A DNA stretch of 64,000 bases from Lagierella massiliensis (GCF_001407835.1 NZ_CYUO01000005.1:558001-622000), one strand, 5' to 3'; counted from the first letter of the stretch, positions 25,473 to 34,817 are shown. The notes: a model not told the origin generated them from the letters alone. Translations and numbers: made by a program.

Positions 25473-25504
25473 AGAATGAGATGGGGCTAACATCTCATTC
25501 TTTT
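25473..25504 (+). terminator. Second, stronger hairpin terminator
   Basis: AGAATGAGATG, loop GGGCTAA, CATCTCATTCT and TTTT: a perfect 11-bp stem. It backs up the hairpin at 25414 and insulates gpsA from trkH. Confidence 0.85.
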
Positions 25505-25556
25505 AGAAAGGGTATGTGTTGAAGTAACACTTGTACATGATTTGATATTAATAGGA

Positions 25557-25585
25557 TTGTTTTAATATCTATTACAGTATACAAT
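25557..25585 (+). promoter_or_regulatory. Candidate promoter of gpsA and the ATP-grasp gene
   Basis: TTGTTT at 25557-25562, 17-base spacer, TACAAT at 25580-25585. The next gene starts about 88 bases later. A second AT-rich candidate lies closer to the start. Confidence 0.5.
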
Positions 25586-25672
25586 ATTATTTTAAAAATT
25601 GCAACATTATTTAAAAATTTTTTGTGTTTGTGTGATAAAATTATATTATCATCGTTTGACAGGAGAGTTAGA

Positions 25673-26653
25673 ATGAAAATTACAGTTATAGGCTGTGGGA
25701 GATGGGGTTCTTGCATAGCTTGGTATTTAGATAAAATTGGAAAAGATGTAACCTTATATGGAAGAGAGACTTCGAAGAATTTTCAAAGATTTTTACAGAC
25801 AAGAGAAAATGAATTTTTAAAACTTCCAGAGAGTTTAAAACTTTCTTCAAACATTGAAGAGGTTTTAAAATCAGAAGTAATTGTTATATCTGTTGGAGCT
25901 CAAAACTTTAGAAATCTACTAAAAGAGTTAAATGACTTACAATTAAAAGACAAGAATATTGTGCTTTGTATGAAGGGAATTGAAATAGAGAGCAAAAAGA
26001 GATTGTCAGAAGTGGCAAAGGAAGAAATTGACTCTTCAAACAAAGTGGCTGTATGGATTGGACCTGGTCATGTGCAAGAATTTTATAGAGGAGTTCCAAA
26101 CTGTATGGTGATAGACAGTGAAGATGAGGAACTAAAAAAATATTTAGTTGAAGAATTTTCATCACCTCTAATAAGATTTTATTATGGAACTGACTTGATT
26201 GGAAATGAAATTGGAGCGGCACTTAAAAATGTGATTGGAATTGCCGCAGGAGCATTGGATGGCCTCGATTTAAGTTCTTTAAAGGGAGCTTTGATGAGCA
26301 GAGGGACAAGAGAAGTGTCAAGGCTTATTGAATCCATGGGAGGTAATCCATTTTCTGCATATGGGCTATGTCATCTTGGAGACTATGAAGCTACGGTGTT
26401 CTCTGAATATTCAAATAATAGAAAATTTGGTGAAAGCTTAGCAAGAGGTGAAGAATTTTCAAAACTTGCAGAAGGATATTATACTGTGAAAGCAGTTATG
26501 GATTTAAAAGAAGAGTATGATGTAGATATGCCAATAAGTACAGCGGTTTATAATATATGCTACGAGAACAAGAGCGCAGAAAAAGAAATAGAAAATCTAT
26601 TTTTGAGATCACTAAAAGATGAATTTATAAAGGGAGAGTTGAATGAACAATAA
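25673..26653 (+). CDS. gpsA: NAD(P)-dependent glycerol-3-phosphate dehydrogenase
   Basis: Makes sn-glycerol 3-phosphate from dihydroxyacetone phosphate for phospholipid synthesis. 326 residues from the ATG at 25673, chosen for the AGGAGAG site; an upstream in-frame start would add 17 residues of no family similarity. The N-terminal Rossmann loop GCGRWG (residues 7-12), the substrate lysine in CMKGIE, and the catalytic helix NEIGAALKNVIGIAAG are present. Sequence is somewhat divergent in the C-terminal half (GDYEATVFSEYSNNRKFG stands for the usual GDLxLTCSS...N). The next gene overlaps by 11 bases. Confidence 0.88.
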   Translation: MKITVIGCGRWGSCIAWYLDKIGKDVTLYGRETSKNFQRFLQTRENEFLKLPESLKLSSNIEEVLKSEVIVISVGAQNFRNLLKELNDLQLKDKNIVLCMKGIEIESKKRLSEVAKEEIDSSNKVAVWIGPGHVQEFYRGVPNCMVIDSEDEELKKYLVEEFSSPLIRFYYGTDLIGNEIGAALKNVIGIAAGALDGLDLSSLKGALMSRGTREVSRLIESMGGNPFSAYGLCHLGDYEATVFSEYSNNRKFGESLARGEEFSKLAEGYYTVKAVMDLKEEYDVDMPISTAVYNICYENKSAEKEIENLFLRSLKDEFIKGELNEQ

Positions 26654-27854
26654 ATTTATACCGATAATACTTGGTACTGATATAAATGCCTATGGAGTTG
26701 CAAGGTCATTTCATGAAGCATATAAAGTTAAGTCTATAGCGCTTGGAATGAAGCATCTGCCATTTACAGCAAATTCAGACATTGTGGAAGTTAAAACTTT
26801 TGAAAATTTTGATACAAATGAAGTTTTTAAAAGAGAGATGGAAAAATTTGGAAGGGAGATGGAAGGTAACACTTTACTTTTAATTTCCTGTTCAGATGGA
26901 TACACTTCCCTTTTAACTGAAAATTCAGAAATGTTAAAGAAATATTTTAAGTTTAATTACATCTCTAAAGACTTGCAGAAAAAACTTGAAAACAAAAAGG
27001 ATTTTTATGAAATTTGTGAAGAGTATAATTTAAATTATCCCAATACTTATATTATAGATAAAGAAAAAAAAGATTCTTTTAAGATTCCATTTGACTATCC
27101 AGTTGCGGTAAAGGCGAATGACAGCATTGAATTTTTACATTTGAAATTTCCAGGAAAGAAAAAAGCGTATAAGGCAAATGATTTAAACGAATTGAATCAG
27201 ATTATCCAAGACGTATATATGGCTGGCTATACAGGAGAGATGATAGTTCAAGATTTTATTCCAGGAGACCACTCAACTATGGGAGTCTTAAATGCCTATG
27301 TTAATAGCAATGGAGAAGTTAAGATGATGTGCTTTGGCAAATGTCTGCTTGATGAGTGTTTGCCAGAAGGTATAGGTAATTACAATGCCCTTGTAACAGA
27401 AGATAATGAAGAGCTTTATAAAATGGTGAAGAACTTTTTAGAAAAGATAAACTATAGAGGCTTTGCAAACTTTGACTTCAAATATGATAGAAGAGACGGA
27501 AAATATAAAGTCTTTGAAATAAATATAAGACAAGGTAGATCAAGTTATTACATGACTGCAGGTGGTTGTAATTTTGTAACATTTTTAGTTGATGATTTAA
27601 TTGATAATGCAAACAAACCACTCTATAAACATGTAAATGAAGGGCTATGGTTATATGTAGATCCATTTGTATTAAAGAATTACTGTAACAAAAAAGACCT
27701 TCCAAGAGTTAAGGAACTTTTGAAGAAGGGATTTGGCTTTACAATGTGGTATAAAGAAGATAAAAACTTTAAGAGATTTTTAAATTATTGGAGAAGGCGT
27801 CTTGCAACAATAAAATATTATCCTAAGTTTCAACCTGAGAGAGAAGAAATATAA
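26643..27854 (+). CDS. ATP-grasp carboxylate-amine ligase, D-aspartate ligase-like
   Basis: 403 residues. The N-terminal segment FIPIILGTDINAYGVARSFHEAY strongly recalls D-aspartate ligases of the Aslfm type, which load D-Asp onto peptidoglycan precursors for crossbridges. The ATP-grasp fold follows, with PVAVKAND as the nucleotide lysine strand, VQDFIPGDHSTMG, FANFDFKYD and a metal-binding FEINIRQGRSSYY. It overlaps gpsA. Several Gram-positive anaerobic cocci have D-Asp or D-Glu crossbridges (known), so a cell-wall role is plausible, but the amino-acid specificity cannot be read from sequence. Other ATP-grasp ligases are possible. Confidence 0.75.
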   Translation: MNNKFIPIILGTDINAYGVARSFHEAYKVKSIALGMKHLPFTANSDIVEVKTFENFDTNEVFKREMEKFGREMEGNTLLLISCSDGYTSLLTENSEMLKKYFKFNYISKDLQKKLENKKDFYEICEEYNLNYPNTYIIDKEKKDSFKIPFDYPVAVKANDSIEFLHLKFPGKKKAYKANDLNELNQIIQDVYMAGYTGEMIVQDFIPGDHSTMGVLNAYVNSNGEVKMMCFGKCLLDECLPEGIGNYNALVTEDNEELYKMVKNFLEKINYRGFANFDFKYDRRDGKYKVFEINIRQGRSSYYMTAGGCNFVTFLVDDLIDNANKPLYKHVNEGLWLYVDPFVLKNYCNKKDLPRVKELLKKGFGFTMWYKEDKNFKRFLNYWRRRLATIKYYPKFQPEREEI

Positions 27855-27875
27855 GTCTGAAATCTCAGGCTTTTT
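27854..27875 (+). terminator. Weak hairpin after the ATP-grasp gene
   Basis: AGTCTGA, loop AATC, TCAGGCT then TTTTT; 7-bp stem with one G-T pair beginning at the stop codon. Confidence 0.6.
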
Positions 27876-27971
27876 AGTATTGGATTTAAAAAATCAATTA
27901 GGACTAATTTATTCAGAATGTTAATTAAGGAGAATAAAATTTTAAGATTAAAAAATAATTGGAGGTAAGCC

Positions 27972-28247
27972 ATGTGGTTAATTCTTGGAATAGGAGCAAT
28001 AATTTTTGCATTATTAAATGTAATTTTTGCAATCAAAAATAAAAGTTCAAAATGGTATAGATTTTGTAGTTTATCATTAACAGCTTTAACAGTTTGTGCA
28101 TTTTATTCAGAAGCAGCTTCGCGTGTTGTCAAAGAAGACTGGGCTGGTCTGATGGATACAATGCCTACTTTAAAAAAAGCCTTATGGGTTTTGGTGATAC
28201 TATCTATTGCGATTAATTCCATCTCTCTATTTAAAGGAAATGATTAG
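27972..28247 (+). CDS. Small membrane protein of unknown function
   Basis: 91 residues with three hydrophobic segments (about 2-18, 28-46 and 68-86) separated by a basic loop KNKSSKWYR and a hydrophilic loop VVKEDWAGLMDTMPT. The ATG has GGAGG eight bases upstream. No recognised family, although small three-helix proteins of this kind are frequent in Firmicutes. It follows the ATP-grasp gene by about 115 bases across a weak hairpin and ends before a strong terminator. Function unknown. Confidence 0.7.
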   Translation: MWLILGIGAIIFALLNVIFAIKNKSSKWYRFCSLSLTALTVCAFYSEAASRVVKEDWAGLMDTMPTLKKALWVLVILSIAINSISLFKGND

Positions 28248-28294
28248 ATAGATGAAGAATAAGTTTAAGAAAATTAAAGTGAATAAAATTAAAA

Positions 28295-28334
28295 GAAGGC
28301 AAGATAGAACACTCTATCCTGCCTTTATTTTTTG
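28295..28334. terminator. Bidirectional terminator
   Basis: AAGGCAAGATAGA, loop ACAC, TCTATCCTGCCTT with U tracts on both sides. It ends the small membrane protein gene and lies directly after the second (downstream) stop codon of the convergent lipoprotein frame, at 28337. Confidence 0.88.
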
Positions 28335-28336
28335 TT

Positions 28337-29200
28337 TTACTGATCACCTAACACATTAACTGAATTCATTAATGGCGCATCTACAGGAATTGTTACTTCT
28401 GAAGGCCAAATTCCATAGTCAGCAGTAAAACTAATTGCAATGTGTTTGTTATCATATGAAGTTAGATTATCAGGAAGTCCAACTGTCTTCCCTTAATTTG
28501 TTGTTCCAATTAAATTTCTAAACTCTCCATCTATAATATTCGTTAAGTTTTCGATTTTCTTTCTATCTGCTATGTCGGTAAAGTCTATTTTGAAAGAATT
28601 ATCTTCAGTCATACTATCTACTAAACCTTCCCAAATAACTTCTGATTGAAGTTCTAAATTATCATTTTCAATTGATGTTGTGATTTTTTCTTTTGTTGCG
28701 ACGCCTGTTCCTGCTGAGATACTTGTATATAATAATGCATCACGATTTTCGCTTTGCGTTATGTCTGCTCTAAAGCCTCCTGCGCTTGCAACACCAATGG
28801 TATAAATTTCATCAGTTGTAATCTCTTTTGTAAAATCGTCATTTGGAGAGAAAATTTTAATATTAGCTAATTCATAGTCTGTGTTTTGAGCAACTAAAAG
28901 TTGAGGAATATCTGAAGAATTTGTATTTACTAACTCATAAGAATAGGTTACTTTTCCTTCTTCACCATATTCAGTAAAGGTATATGAATCTATATTATCT
29001 AAAACCTTGTTGTATAAGTCTGCAATCTTTTTGTTGTTTTCGCTTGGATCAATTTGTTTTTCTTCTGTGGCTTCTGTAGTTTCTTTTTGTATTGCAACGG
29101 AAACTTCACTTGAGATTTTATTTGCTTTTTCTGTGCAAGATGTAAAAGTCAAAAACATACACAGAGTAATAGGGATTATTTTTACTAATTTTTTATTCAT
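28337..29200 (-). pseudogene. Lipoprotein gene interrupted by an in-frame TAA
   Basis: The open part 29200-28493 encodes 235 residues: a signal sequence, the lipobox LTFTSC (Cys about 22), a Thr/Glu-rich linker and a globular region. A TAA at 28495-28493 stops it, but the same frame continues without another stop for 51 codons (GKTVGLPDNLTSYDNKHIA... to VLGDQ) and ends at 28337, immediately before the terminator. The tail has ordinary coding composition. This looks like a nonsense change that removed the C-terminus, or an assembly error. The truncated 235-residue lipoprotein may still be made. No domain is recognised. Confidence 0.72.
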
Positions 29201-29417
29201 TTTTTCTCCTTTTAAGTTAATGATAATATTATGTATTATTATATGAATTTTATCTTATCTTACTTATTTTTACAATGGAATTAGGGCATATAATTGTGTA
29301 AATTTAACTAATAATACATTTAGCGTTGCAAATGGTGTAGAATTAAAGAAAAGGTACTTTAACCATGAAAAGAATTATTTGAAGTCAGATGTTAGACTAA
29401 AAAGTCTGGAGGAAGAT

Positions 29418-31916
29418 ATGTACGATCAAAATCATTTTATTTGGGAAAAATTTTATACTGAGTTTGCTTTAAAGCTATTGGAGTACAAAGACAAAAGAAG
29501 TGAACTTATTGAAAAGGTAAAGGCGATTTACGATATTACCGATATTAATATGCCAAAACTTGAAGAAAATTATAATCTTGTTGATATTGATCCTTTTACT
29601 GTATTCGGCCTTTTTAACAAAGGGATTACAGAAGAGAATCGTAGAAAGATATTAAAAGTAATAAAAAAACTATTTGATATTAAGACAGAAGTTCCAACAT
29701 CTTTTAGTGGCTTGCCAGTTCTAAATCTTTTAAATTCTAATTATTATAGATTTATTGATGAACGTGGAGAAAATGATATTGATGATTTATGGGGACTTTT
29801 TGAATCTGCCTTTGTATATAATAATTCAAATACTTCAGAAAATAGAGAAATATTTTCGAAATATTTTGACTTGGCGATTAATAAAAAAAGTAATGGGACT
29901 AGTAAAATCACCATGGGATTATTTTGGATCTTACCAAATACTTTTTTAAACTTGGATAGTCGTAATAAATGGTATATTTATGAATCGGGAAAAATACCAG
30001 AAAATGTTGTAAAAAAACTTCCAAAGCTTAAAGGCAAGATTTCTGCTAAAGAGTACTTTGGAGTTTTAGACAATTTAAAAGATTATATAGACAGTGAAGA
30101 AAGTGACCTAAAAGATTTTAAAGACCTTTCCTATAGTGCATGGAACTATTCAGAGGAAGTTAATCAGCAAAAAAAGGAACAAGAAAAGTACAAAACTTCA
30201 AAAGCATCTTTCCTTAGATGGTTTGCTCCACTAATTAAAGCTCTTCGTGATTTAGGAGGTTCTGCCACTCCACCTGAAGCAAGAGAAAAAATAATTGAAA
30301 ATGAAAAATTGTCGGAAGAGGAACTTAGTGTTACAAGAGGCAAAAATAAAGTTAATAAATTTGAAAATGAAGTTGCTTTTGCTCGTAGTTATCTTGCAAG
30401 CGCAGGATACATTGATAAAAGTGTTTACGGAGTATGGACTTTAACTGATGTAGGGATGTCCGTTAATATGACGGATGAATTGGCTTCAGAGATTTACAGG
30501 GAGGTTTTATTAACCAATCAAAACAAGTCTGTTAATGAATCATCTGCTTTTGCGGATGAAGACGTTCATACTATTAGGTACTGGATATATTCTCCAGGAG
30601 AAAATGCATGCATGTGGGATGAATTTTATAATGCCGGAATTATGGCAATTGGTTGGGGAGAAATTGGTAACCTAAAAGCTTTTGACAGCAAGGATGAAAT
30701 GAAAGATAAGATGAAGGAAGTTTTTGATGAGAATCTTTCTTTTAAAAACTCTGCCCATGCTGCATGGCAATTTGCAAATGAAATGAAAATTGGAGATATA
30801 GTCTTTGTAAAAAAAGGCATGAACAAGATCATTGGTCGTGGTGTTGTTATGTCAGATTATGAATTTGACAGTTATAGAGAAGACTCTTTTAAAAATATTC
30901 GCCAAGTGGATTGGACCCATAATGGAGAGTGGGAATATCCTGGACAAGCCGCAATGAAAACTCTTACTGATATTACTCCATATACTGAATACGTTGAAAA
31001 ATTAACCACATTATTTGACGAAGACTCTGAAGAGGTTGAAGAAATTGGAAAAGTGTATCCAGTTTATACAAAGGATGATTTTTTATCTGAAGTTTATATG
31101 GCTGAGGAAGATTATGAAAGATTGAAGGGAGTACTTCGTGTAAAGAAAAATATTGTCTTACAGGGAGCTCCAGGAGTTGGGAAGACTTTTGTTGCAAGAA
31201 GATTAGCCTTTTCTATGATGGGTGTTAAAGATATAGAAAGGGTTATGATGCTTCAGTTCCATCAAAGTTATTCCTATGAAGATTTCATTATGGGATTTAG
31301 GCCTTCGGAAAAAGGTTTTGAACTTAGAAGAGGAGCATTCTATAATTTCTGTAAAAAATCAGAAGTGGATGAAGACAATGATTATTTCTTTATAATTGAT
31401 GAAATCAACAGAGGAAATTTAAGTAAAATATTTGGTGAGCTTTTTATGCTTATTGAAAATGACAAGAGAGGTCTCTCTTTACAACTATTGTACTCTGATG
31501 AAAAATTTTCTGTACCAAAGAATCTTTATATCATTGGTATGATGAACACAGCGGACAGAAGTTTAGCAATGCTTGACTATGCGCTTAGAAGAAGATTTGC
31601 CTTTTTCAATATTAAACCAGGTTTTAGAACTGATGGGTTTATAAAATATAAAAATAGTTTGGAAAACGAAAAGTTCGAAAGGCTAATCTCTTGTATTGAA
31701 AGTTTGAACGAAGTCATTTTAAACGATGAATCATTAGGAGAGGGTTTTTGTATAGGGCATAGCTATTTTTGTAACTTATCTCAATCTGCCATAGATGATG
31801 GAATGCTTTATGGGATTGTTGAGTATGAACTGATTCCACTTTTGAATGAGTATTGGTTTGATGAACCAGCAAAATTAAATGATTGGATTAACAATTTAAG
31901 GAGCGCTATTAAGTGA
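29418..31916 (+). CDS. mcrB: McrB-type AAA GTPase of a type IV restriction system, with EVE-like region
   Basis: 832 residues from the ATG at 29418 (GGAGG five bases upstream; the frame is open further back but lacks a good start). Order: an unrecognised N-terminal region (1-250), a winged-helix domain like that of Mrr N-termini (about 260-365, RWFAPLIKALRDLGG), and an EVE-like region (about 383-525; YWIYSPGENACMWDEFY, IMAIGWGEIGN, GDIVFVKKG). The McrB AAA motor follows, with Walker A GAPGVGKT (about 582), FHQSYSYEDFIMGF, Walker B FFIIDEINRG, MMNTADRS and the arginines RRRFAF. Family members assemble as GTP-driven rings with McrC to cleave DNA with modified bases. The EVE-like part is the likely modified-base reader. 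Confidence 0.9.
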   Translation: MYDQNHFIWEKFYTEFALKLLEYKDKRSELIEKVKAIYDITDINMPKLEENYNLVDIDPFTVFGLFNKGITEENRRKILKVIKKLFDIKTEVPTSFSGLPVLNLLNSNYYRFIDERGENDIDDLWGLFESAFVYNNSNTSENREIFSKYFDLAINKKSNGTSKITMGLFWILPNTFLNLDSRNKWYIYESGKIPENVVKKLPKLKGKISAKEYFGVLDNLKDYIDSEESDLKDFKDLSYSAWNYSEEVNQQKKEQEKYKTSKASFLRWFAPLIKALRDLGGSATPPEAREKIIENEKLSEEELSVTRGKNKVNKFENEVAFARSYLASAGYIDKSVYGVWTLTDVGMSVNMTDELASEIYREVLLTNQNKSVNESSAFADEDVHTIRYWIYSPGENACMWDEFYNAGIMAIGWGEIGNLKAFDSKDEMKDKMKEVFDENLSFKNSAHAAWQFANEMKIGDIVFVKKGMNKIIGRGVVMSDYEFDSYREDSFKNIRQVDWTHNGEWEYPGQAAMKTLTDITPYTEYVEKLTTLFDEDSEEVEEIGKVYPVYTKDDFLSEVYMAEEDYERLKGVLRVKKNIVLQGAPGVGKTFVARRLAFSMMGVKDIERVMMLQFHQSYSYEDFIMGFRPSEKGFELRRGAFYNFCKKSEVDEDNDYFFIIDEINRGNLSKIFGELFMLIENDKRGLSLQLLYSDEKFSVPKNLYIIGMMNTADRSLAMLDYALRRRFAFFNIKPGFRTDGFIKYKNSLENEKFERLISCIESLNEVILNDESLGEGFCIGHSYFCNLSQSAIDDGMLYGIVEYELIPLLNEYWFDEPAKLNDWINNLRSAIK

Positions 31917-32968
31917 TACCAATTAAAAATATTTACTATATGCTGTCCTATGCATTTAAAGTTCTTAATCAGCAAGGATATAAGCGAATAGCCACTGAAG
32001 AATTTGATAATACTGCAGAACTTATGGCGTCTATATTAGAAAAGGGTATTGCTGTTCAGTTGAAAAGAGGACTAATAAGGGAGTATATTCCACAAGGGGA
32101 TGAATTATCTTCAATAAGAGGAAAAATTGATATTACGAAATCTATAAAGACACAGAGTATGCAAAGGAAGAAACTAGTATGTTCATTTGATGATTTTTCT
32201 GAAGATAATATAAAGAATCAAATTATTAAATCAACTGTTGAGCTTCTTTTGAAGTCAGATATATCAAAAAGCAGAAAAAAAGAGTTGCGAAAATTGATGA
32301 TGTACTTTTCAAATGTAAAAGTTATTGATTTAGATAGGGTTAATTGGAACCAACAATATAATCGTAACAATCAGACCTACCAGATGTTGATTTCAATATG
32401 TTACTTGGTAGTAAAGGGACTGCTTCAGACCAATACTAATGGAACGAAAAAAATAATGGACTTTCTTGATGAGCAGAGAATGAGCCGACTATATGAAAAA
32501 TTTATTTTGGAATATTATAAAAAACATTATCCAAAAATTTCCGTTAGTTCATCACAGATACCATGGTCATTGGACGATGGAGTTGGAGATATGCTTCCAG
32601 TAATGCAAAGCGATATACATCTTCAAATGGGAAACACAGTATTAATTATTGATGCTAAATACTATGCAAGTACAACACAGTCGCAGTTTAATAAAAACAC
32701 AATACATTCTAGTAACTTATACCAGATATTTACTTATGTAAAAAATCGTGAATATCAATTTGGAGATATAAATAACAAAGTGTCTGGAATGCTTTTATAT
32801 GCAAAAACCGATGAGGTAATTCAACCTAACAATGTGTATCAGATGCATGGAAATAGAATAAGTGTTAAAACTTTAGACTTAAATAAGCCTTTCGAAAAGA
32901 TAGCAAGTCAAATGGATGATATAGTGTGCAGTCATTTTGGTAAATTAGGTAAAGTAAGCTCTATATAA
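31913..32968 (+). CDS. mcrC: McrC-type nuclease subunit
   Basis: 351 residues. GTG start overlapping the mcrB stop by four bases (GTGA), the usual coupling in this pair. The N-terminal part (NIYYMLSYAFKVL, RGLIREYIP, RGKIDITKSI) is the McrC/LlaJI-like segment that stimulates McrB. The C-terminal PD-(D/E)XK nuclease shows YEKFILEYYKKHYP, then SDIHLQMGNTVLIIDAKYY with the catalytic Asp and the Asp-X-Lys. It forms the cleavage subunit of the McrBC complex. No DNA methylase is nearby, consistent with a modification-dependent system. Confidence 0.9.
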   Translation: MIPIKNIYYMLSYAFKVLNQQGYKRIATEEFDNTAELMASILEKGIAVQLKRGLIREYIPQGDELSSIRGKIDITKSIKTQSMQRKKLVCSFDDFSEDNIKNQIIKSTVELLLKSDISKSRKKELRKLMMYFSNVKVIDLDRVNWNQQYNRNNQTYQMLISICYLVVKGLLQTNTNGTKKIMDFLDEQRMSRLYEKFILEYYKKHYPKISVSSSQIPWSLDDGVGDMLPVMQSDIHLQMGNTVLIIDAKYYASTTQSQFNKNTIHSSNLYQIFTYVKNREYQFGDINNKVSGMLLYAKTDEVIQPNNVYQMHGNRISVKTLDLNKPFEKIASQMDDIVCSHFGKLGKVSSI

Positions 32969-33036
32969 ATGAAAAAATGAATTGAACTGAAATTTTTAAA
33001 ATAGTTTAAAAAAAGGAAAAAAATATCAACAAAGTG

Positions 33037-33065
33037 TTGACTTATGACTGATGGTCCCTTATAAT
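33037..33065 (+). promoter_or_regulatory. Promoter of ylxM-ffh operon
   Basis: TTGACT at 33037-33042, 17-base spacer, TATAAT at 33060-33065, about 43 bases ahead of the ylxM ATG. A small inverted repeat GTCAA/TTGAC lies in the leader. Confidence 0.85.
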
Positions 33066-33107
33066 ATTAAAGGTCAATGTAATAGGTTGACAGTCAAGAG
33101 GTTATAA

Positions 33108-33461
33108 ATGGAAAAATTAGTTGAAGTAGGAATATTATTTGACTACTATGGTAGCCTTCTTTCTGAAAGGCAGAGGTCTATGGTAGACAAATATTATAAC
33201 GAAGATCTATCTTTAAATGAAATTGGTGACCTATATGGTATTTCAAAGCAAGCTGTTTCTGAAAATATAAAAAGGGCAGAGAAGAGACTCTACTCTTTTG
33301 AAGATAAGCTTCATCTCAAAAAGAGATCAGATAACACAACAAAGTTTCTTGAGTTTATAAAAAAAGAGTTAAAAAATTCTAAATCTTTTGAAACTAAAGA
33401 AACGGATGCTTTATTAAAAAAGATAGATGATTTCATGAAGGAGGATATGGGAGAGCTATGA
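33108..33461 (+). CDS. ylxM: YlxM/p13-like helix-turn-helix protein
   Basis: 117 residues of the UPF0122 family, found next to ffh across Firmicutes and associated with signal recognition particle function. The sigma-factor-region-4-like helix-turn-helix is visible (LSERQRSMVDKYYNEDLSLNEIG then YGISKQAVSENIKRAE). It overlaps ffh by four bases, which supports a shared operon and role. Streptococcal YlxM binds SRP RNA and influences Ffh/FtsY GTPase activity (family knowledge). Confidence 0.92.
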   Translation: MEKLVEVGILFDYYGSLLSERQRSMVDKYYNEDLSLNEIGDLYGISKQAVSENIKRAEKRLYSFEDKLHLKKRSDNTTKFLEFIKKELKNSKSFETKETDALLKKIDDFMKEDMGEL

Positions 33462-34801
33462 TATTTGAAAATTTATCGGATAAGTTACAAAACGCCCTGT
33501 CCGCACTTACAGGTAAGGGAAAGATTTCTGAAAAAGACTTAGACTTAGCTTTGAGAGAAGTAAAACTTGCCCTGTTGGAAGCAGATGTTAACTTTAAAGT
33601 AGTAAAAGACTTTATAAAGACTGTAAAGGAAAGAGCTCTTGGAGCAGAAGTTATGGAATCACTAACTCCAGGACAACAGGTTATTAAGATAGTTAATGAA
33701 GAGCTTACAGCATTGATGGGTGAAGAAGAATCTAAGATAAATTTCTCTTCTAAACCGCCTACTGTTATTATGTTATGTGGACTTCAAGGAGCTGGTAAGA
33801 CTACCCATGGAGGTAAGCTTGCATTACACTTTAAGAAAAAAGGTAAGAGACCTCTTCTTGTTGCGTGTGATGTTTACAGACCTGCAGCTATTAAACAACT
33901 TCAAGTAGTAGGAAACTCTGTAGAGGTTCCTGTGTTTTCCATGGGAGATAAAATAAGTCCTGTGGAAATTGCAAAAAAAGGTGTTGAAGAAGCAAAGGCA
34001 AATGGAAACGACCTTGTTATTATAGATACCGCTGGACGTCTTCATATTGACAACGAGCTTATGCAAGAACTTCAAGATATAAAGATTGAAATAAGTCCTG
34101 AAGAGATTTTACTTGTTGTAGACTCAATGACTGGACAAGATGCGGTAAATGTAGCTAAGACATTTAATGATAGACTTGATATAACGGGAATTATACTTAC
34201 AAAACTTGACGGTGATGCAAGAGGTGGAGCTGCTCTATCCATTAGAAGAGTTGCTGAAAAGCCTATAAAGTTTATAGGTGTAGGCGAAAAACTTGATCAA
34301 TTGGAACCTTTCTATCCTTCAAGGATGGCTTCAAGAATTCTTGGGATGGGAGATGTATTATCTCTTATAGAAAAGGCGGAAGCAGCCATTGACGAAAAGA
34401 AAGCAAAGGAACTTGAGCAAAAAATTCGTTCTTCTAAATACTCTTTTAATGACTTTTTGGATCAACTGGAACAGATTAGAAGTATGGGACCTTTGGAAGA
34501 TCTATTAGGAATGATTCCAGGAGTTAATTCTAAAGCCCTAAAGGGTCTGTCACTTGATGGAAAGGAAATAGGCAAGGTTGAAGCTATGATTAAGTCTATG
34601 ACCTTGGAGGAAAGAGAGAATCCCGAAATTATTGATTCTTCAAGAAGAAAGAGAATTGCTAAGGGATCTGGGGTTACGGTTTCTGAATTGAATAAATTAT
34701 TAAAACAATTTAAAGAAACTAGAAAGATGATGAAACAATTTGGAAATATGAGCAAAGGTATGAAAAAGAGAGGTAAATTCAAAATGCCTTTCTTTAGATA
34801 A
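33458..34801 (+). CDS. ffh: Signal recognition particle protein Ffh
   Basis: GTPase that binds signal sequences of nascent membrane proteins together with the SRP RNA. 447 residues: N domain (1 to about 95), G domain with GLQGAGKTT (about 107-115), DVYRPAAIKQL, DTAGR (about 189), TKLDGDARGG, and a methionine-rich M domain from about 300 with the RNA-binding SRRKRIAKGSG motif. The basic tail FGNMSKGMKKRGKFKM follows. ATG overlaps ylxM; rpsP follows after 16 bases. Confidence 0.97.
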   Translation: MIFENLSDKLQNALSALTGKGKISEKDLDLALREVKLALLEADVNFKVVKDFIKTVKERALGAEVMESLTPGQQVIKIVNEELTALMGEEESKINFSSKPPTVIMLCGLQGAGKTTHGGKLALHFKKKGKRPLLVACDVYRPAAIKQLQVVGNSVEVPVFSMGDKISPVEIAKKGVEEAKANGNDLVIIDTAGRLHIDNELMQELQDIKIEISPEEILLVVDSMTGQDAVNVAKTFNDRLDITGIILTKLDGDARGGAALSIRRVAEKPIKFIGVGEKLDQLEPFYPSRMASRILGMGDVLSLIEKAEAAIDEKKAKELEQKIRSSKYSFNDFLDQLEQIRSMGPLEDLLGMIPGVNSKALKGLSLDGKEIGKVEAMIKSMTLEERENPEIIDSSRRKRIAKGSGVTVSELNKLLKQFKETRKMMKQFGNMSKGMKKRGKFKMPFFR

Positions 34802-34817
34802 AATTGGAGGTATTTAA

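Noticed and set aside
29366-29383. Six-codon minigene ATGAAAAGAATTATTTGA
   Set aside because: No ribosome site and not conserved-looking; likely chance in the AT-rich region before mcrB.
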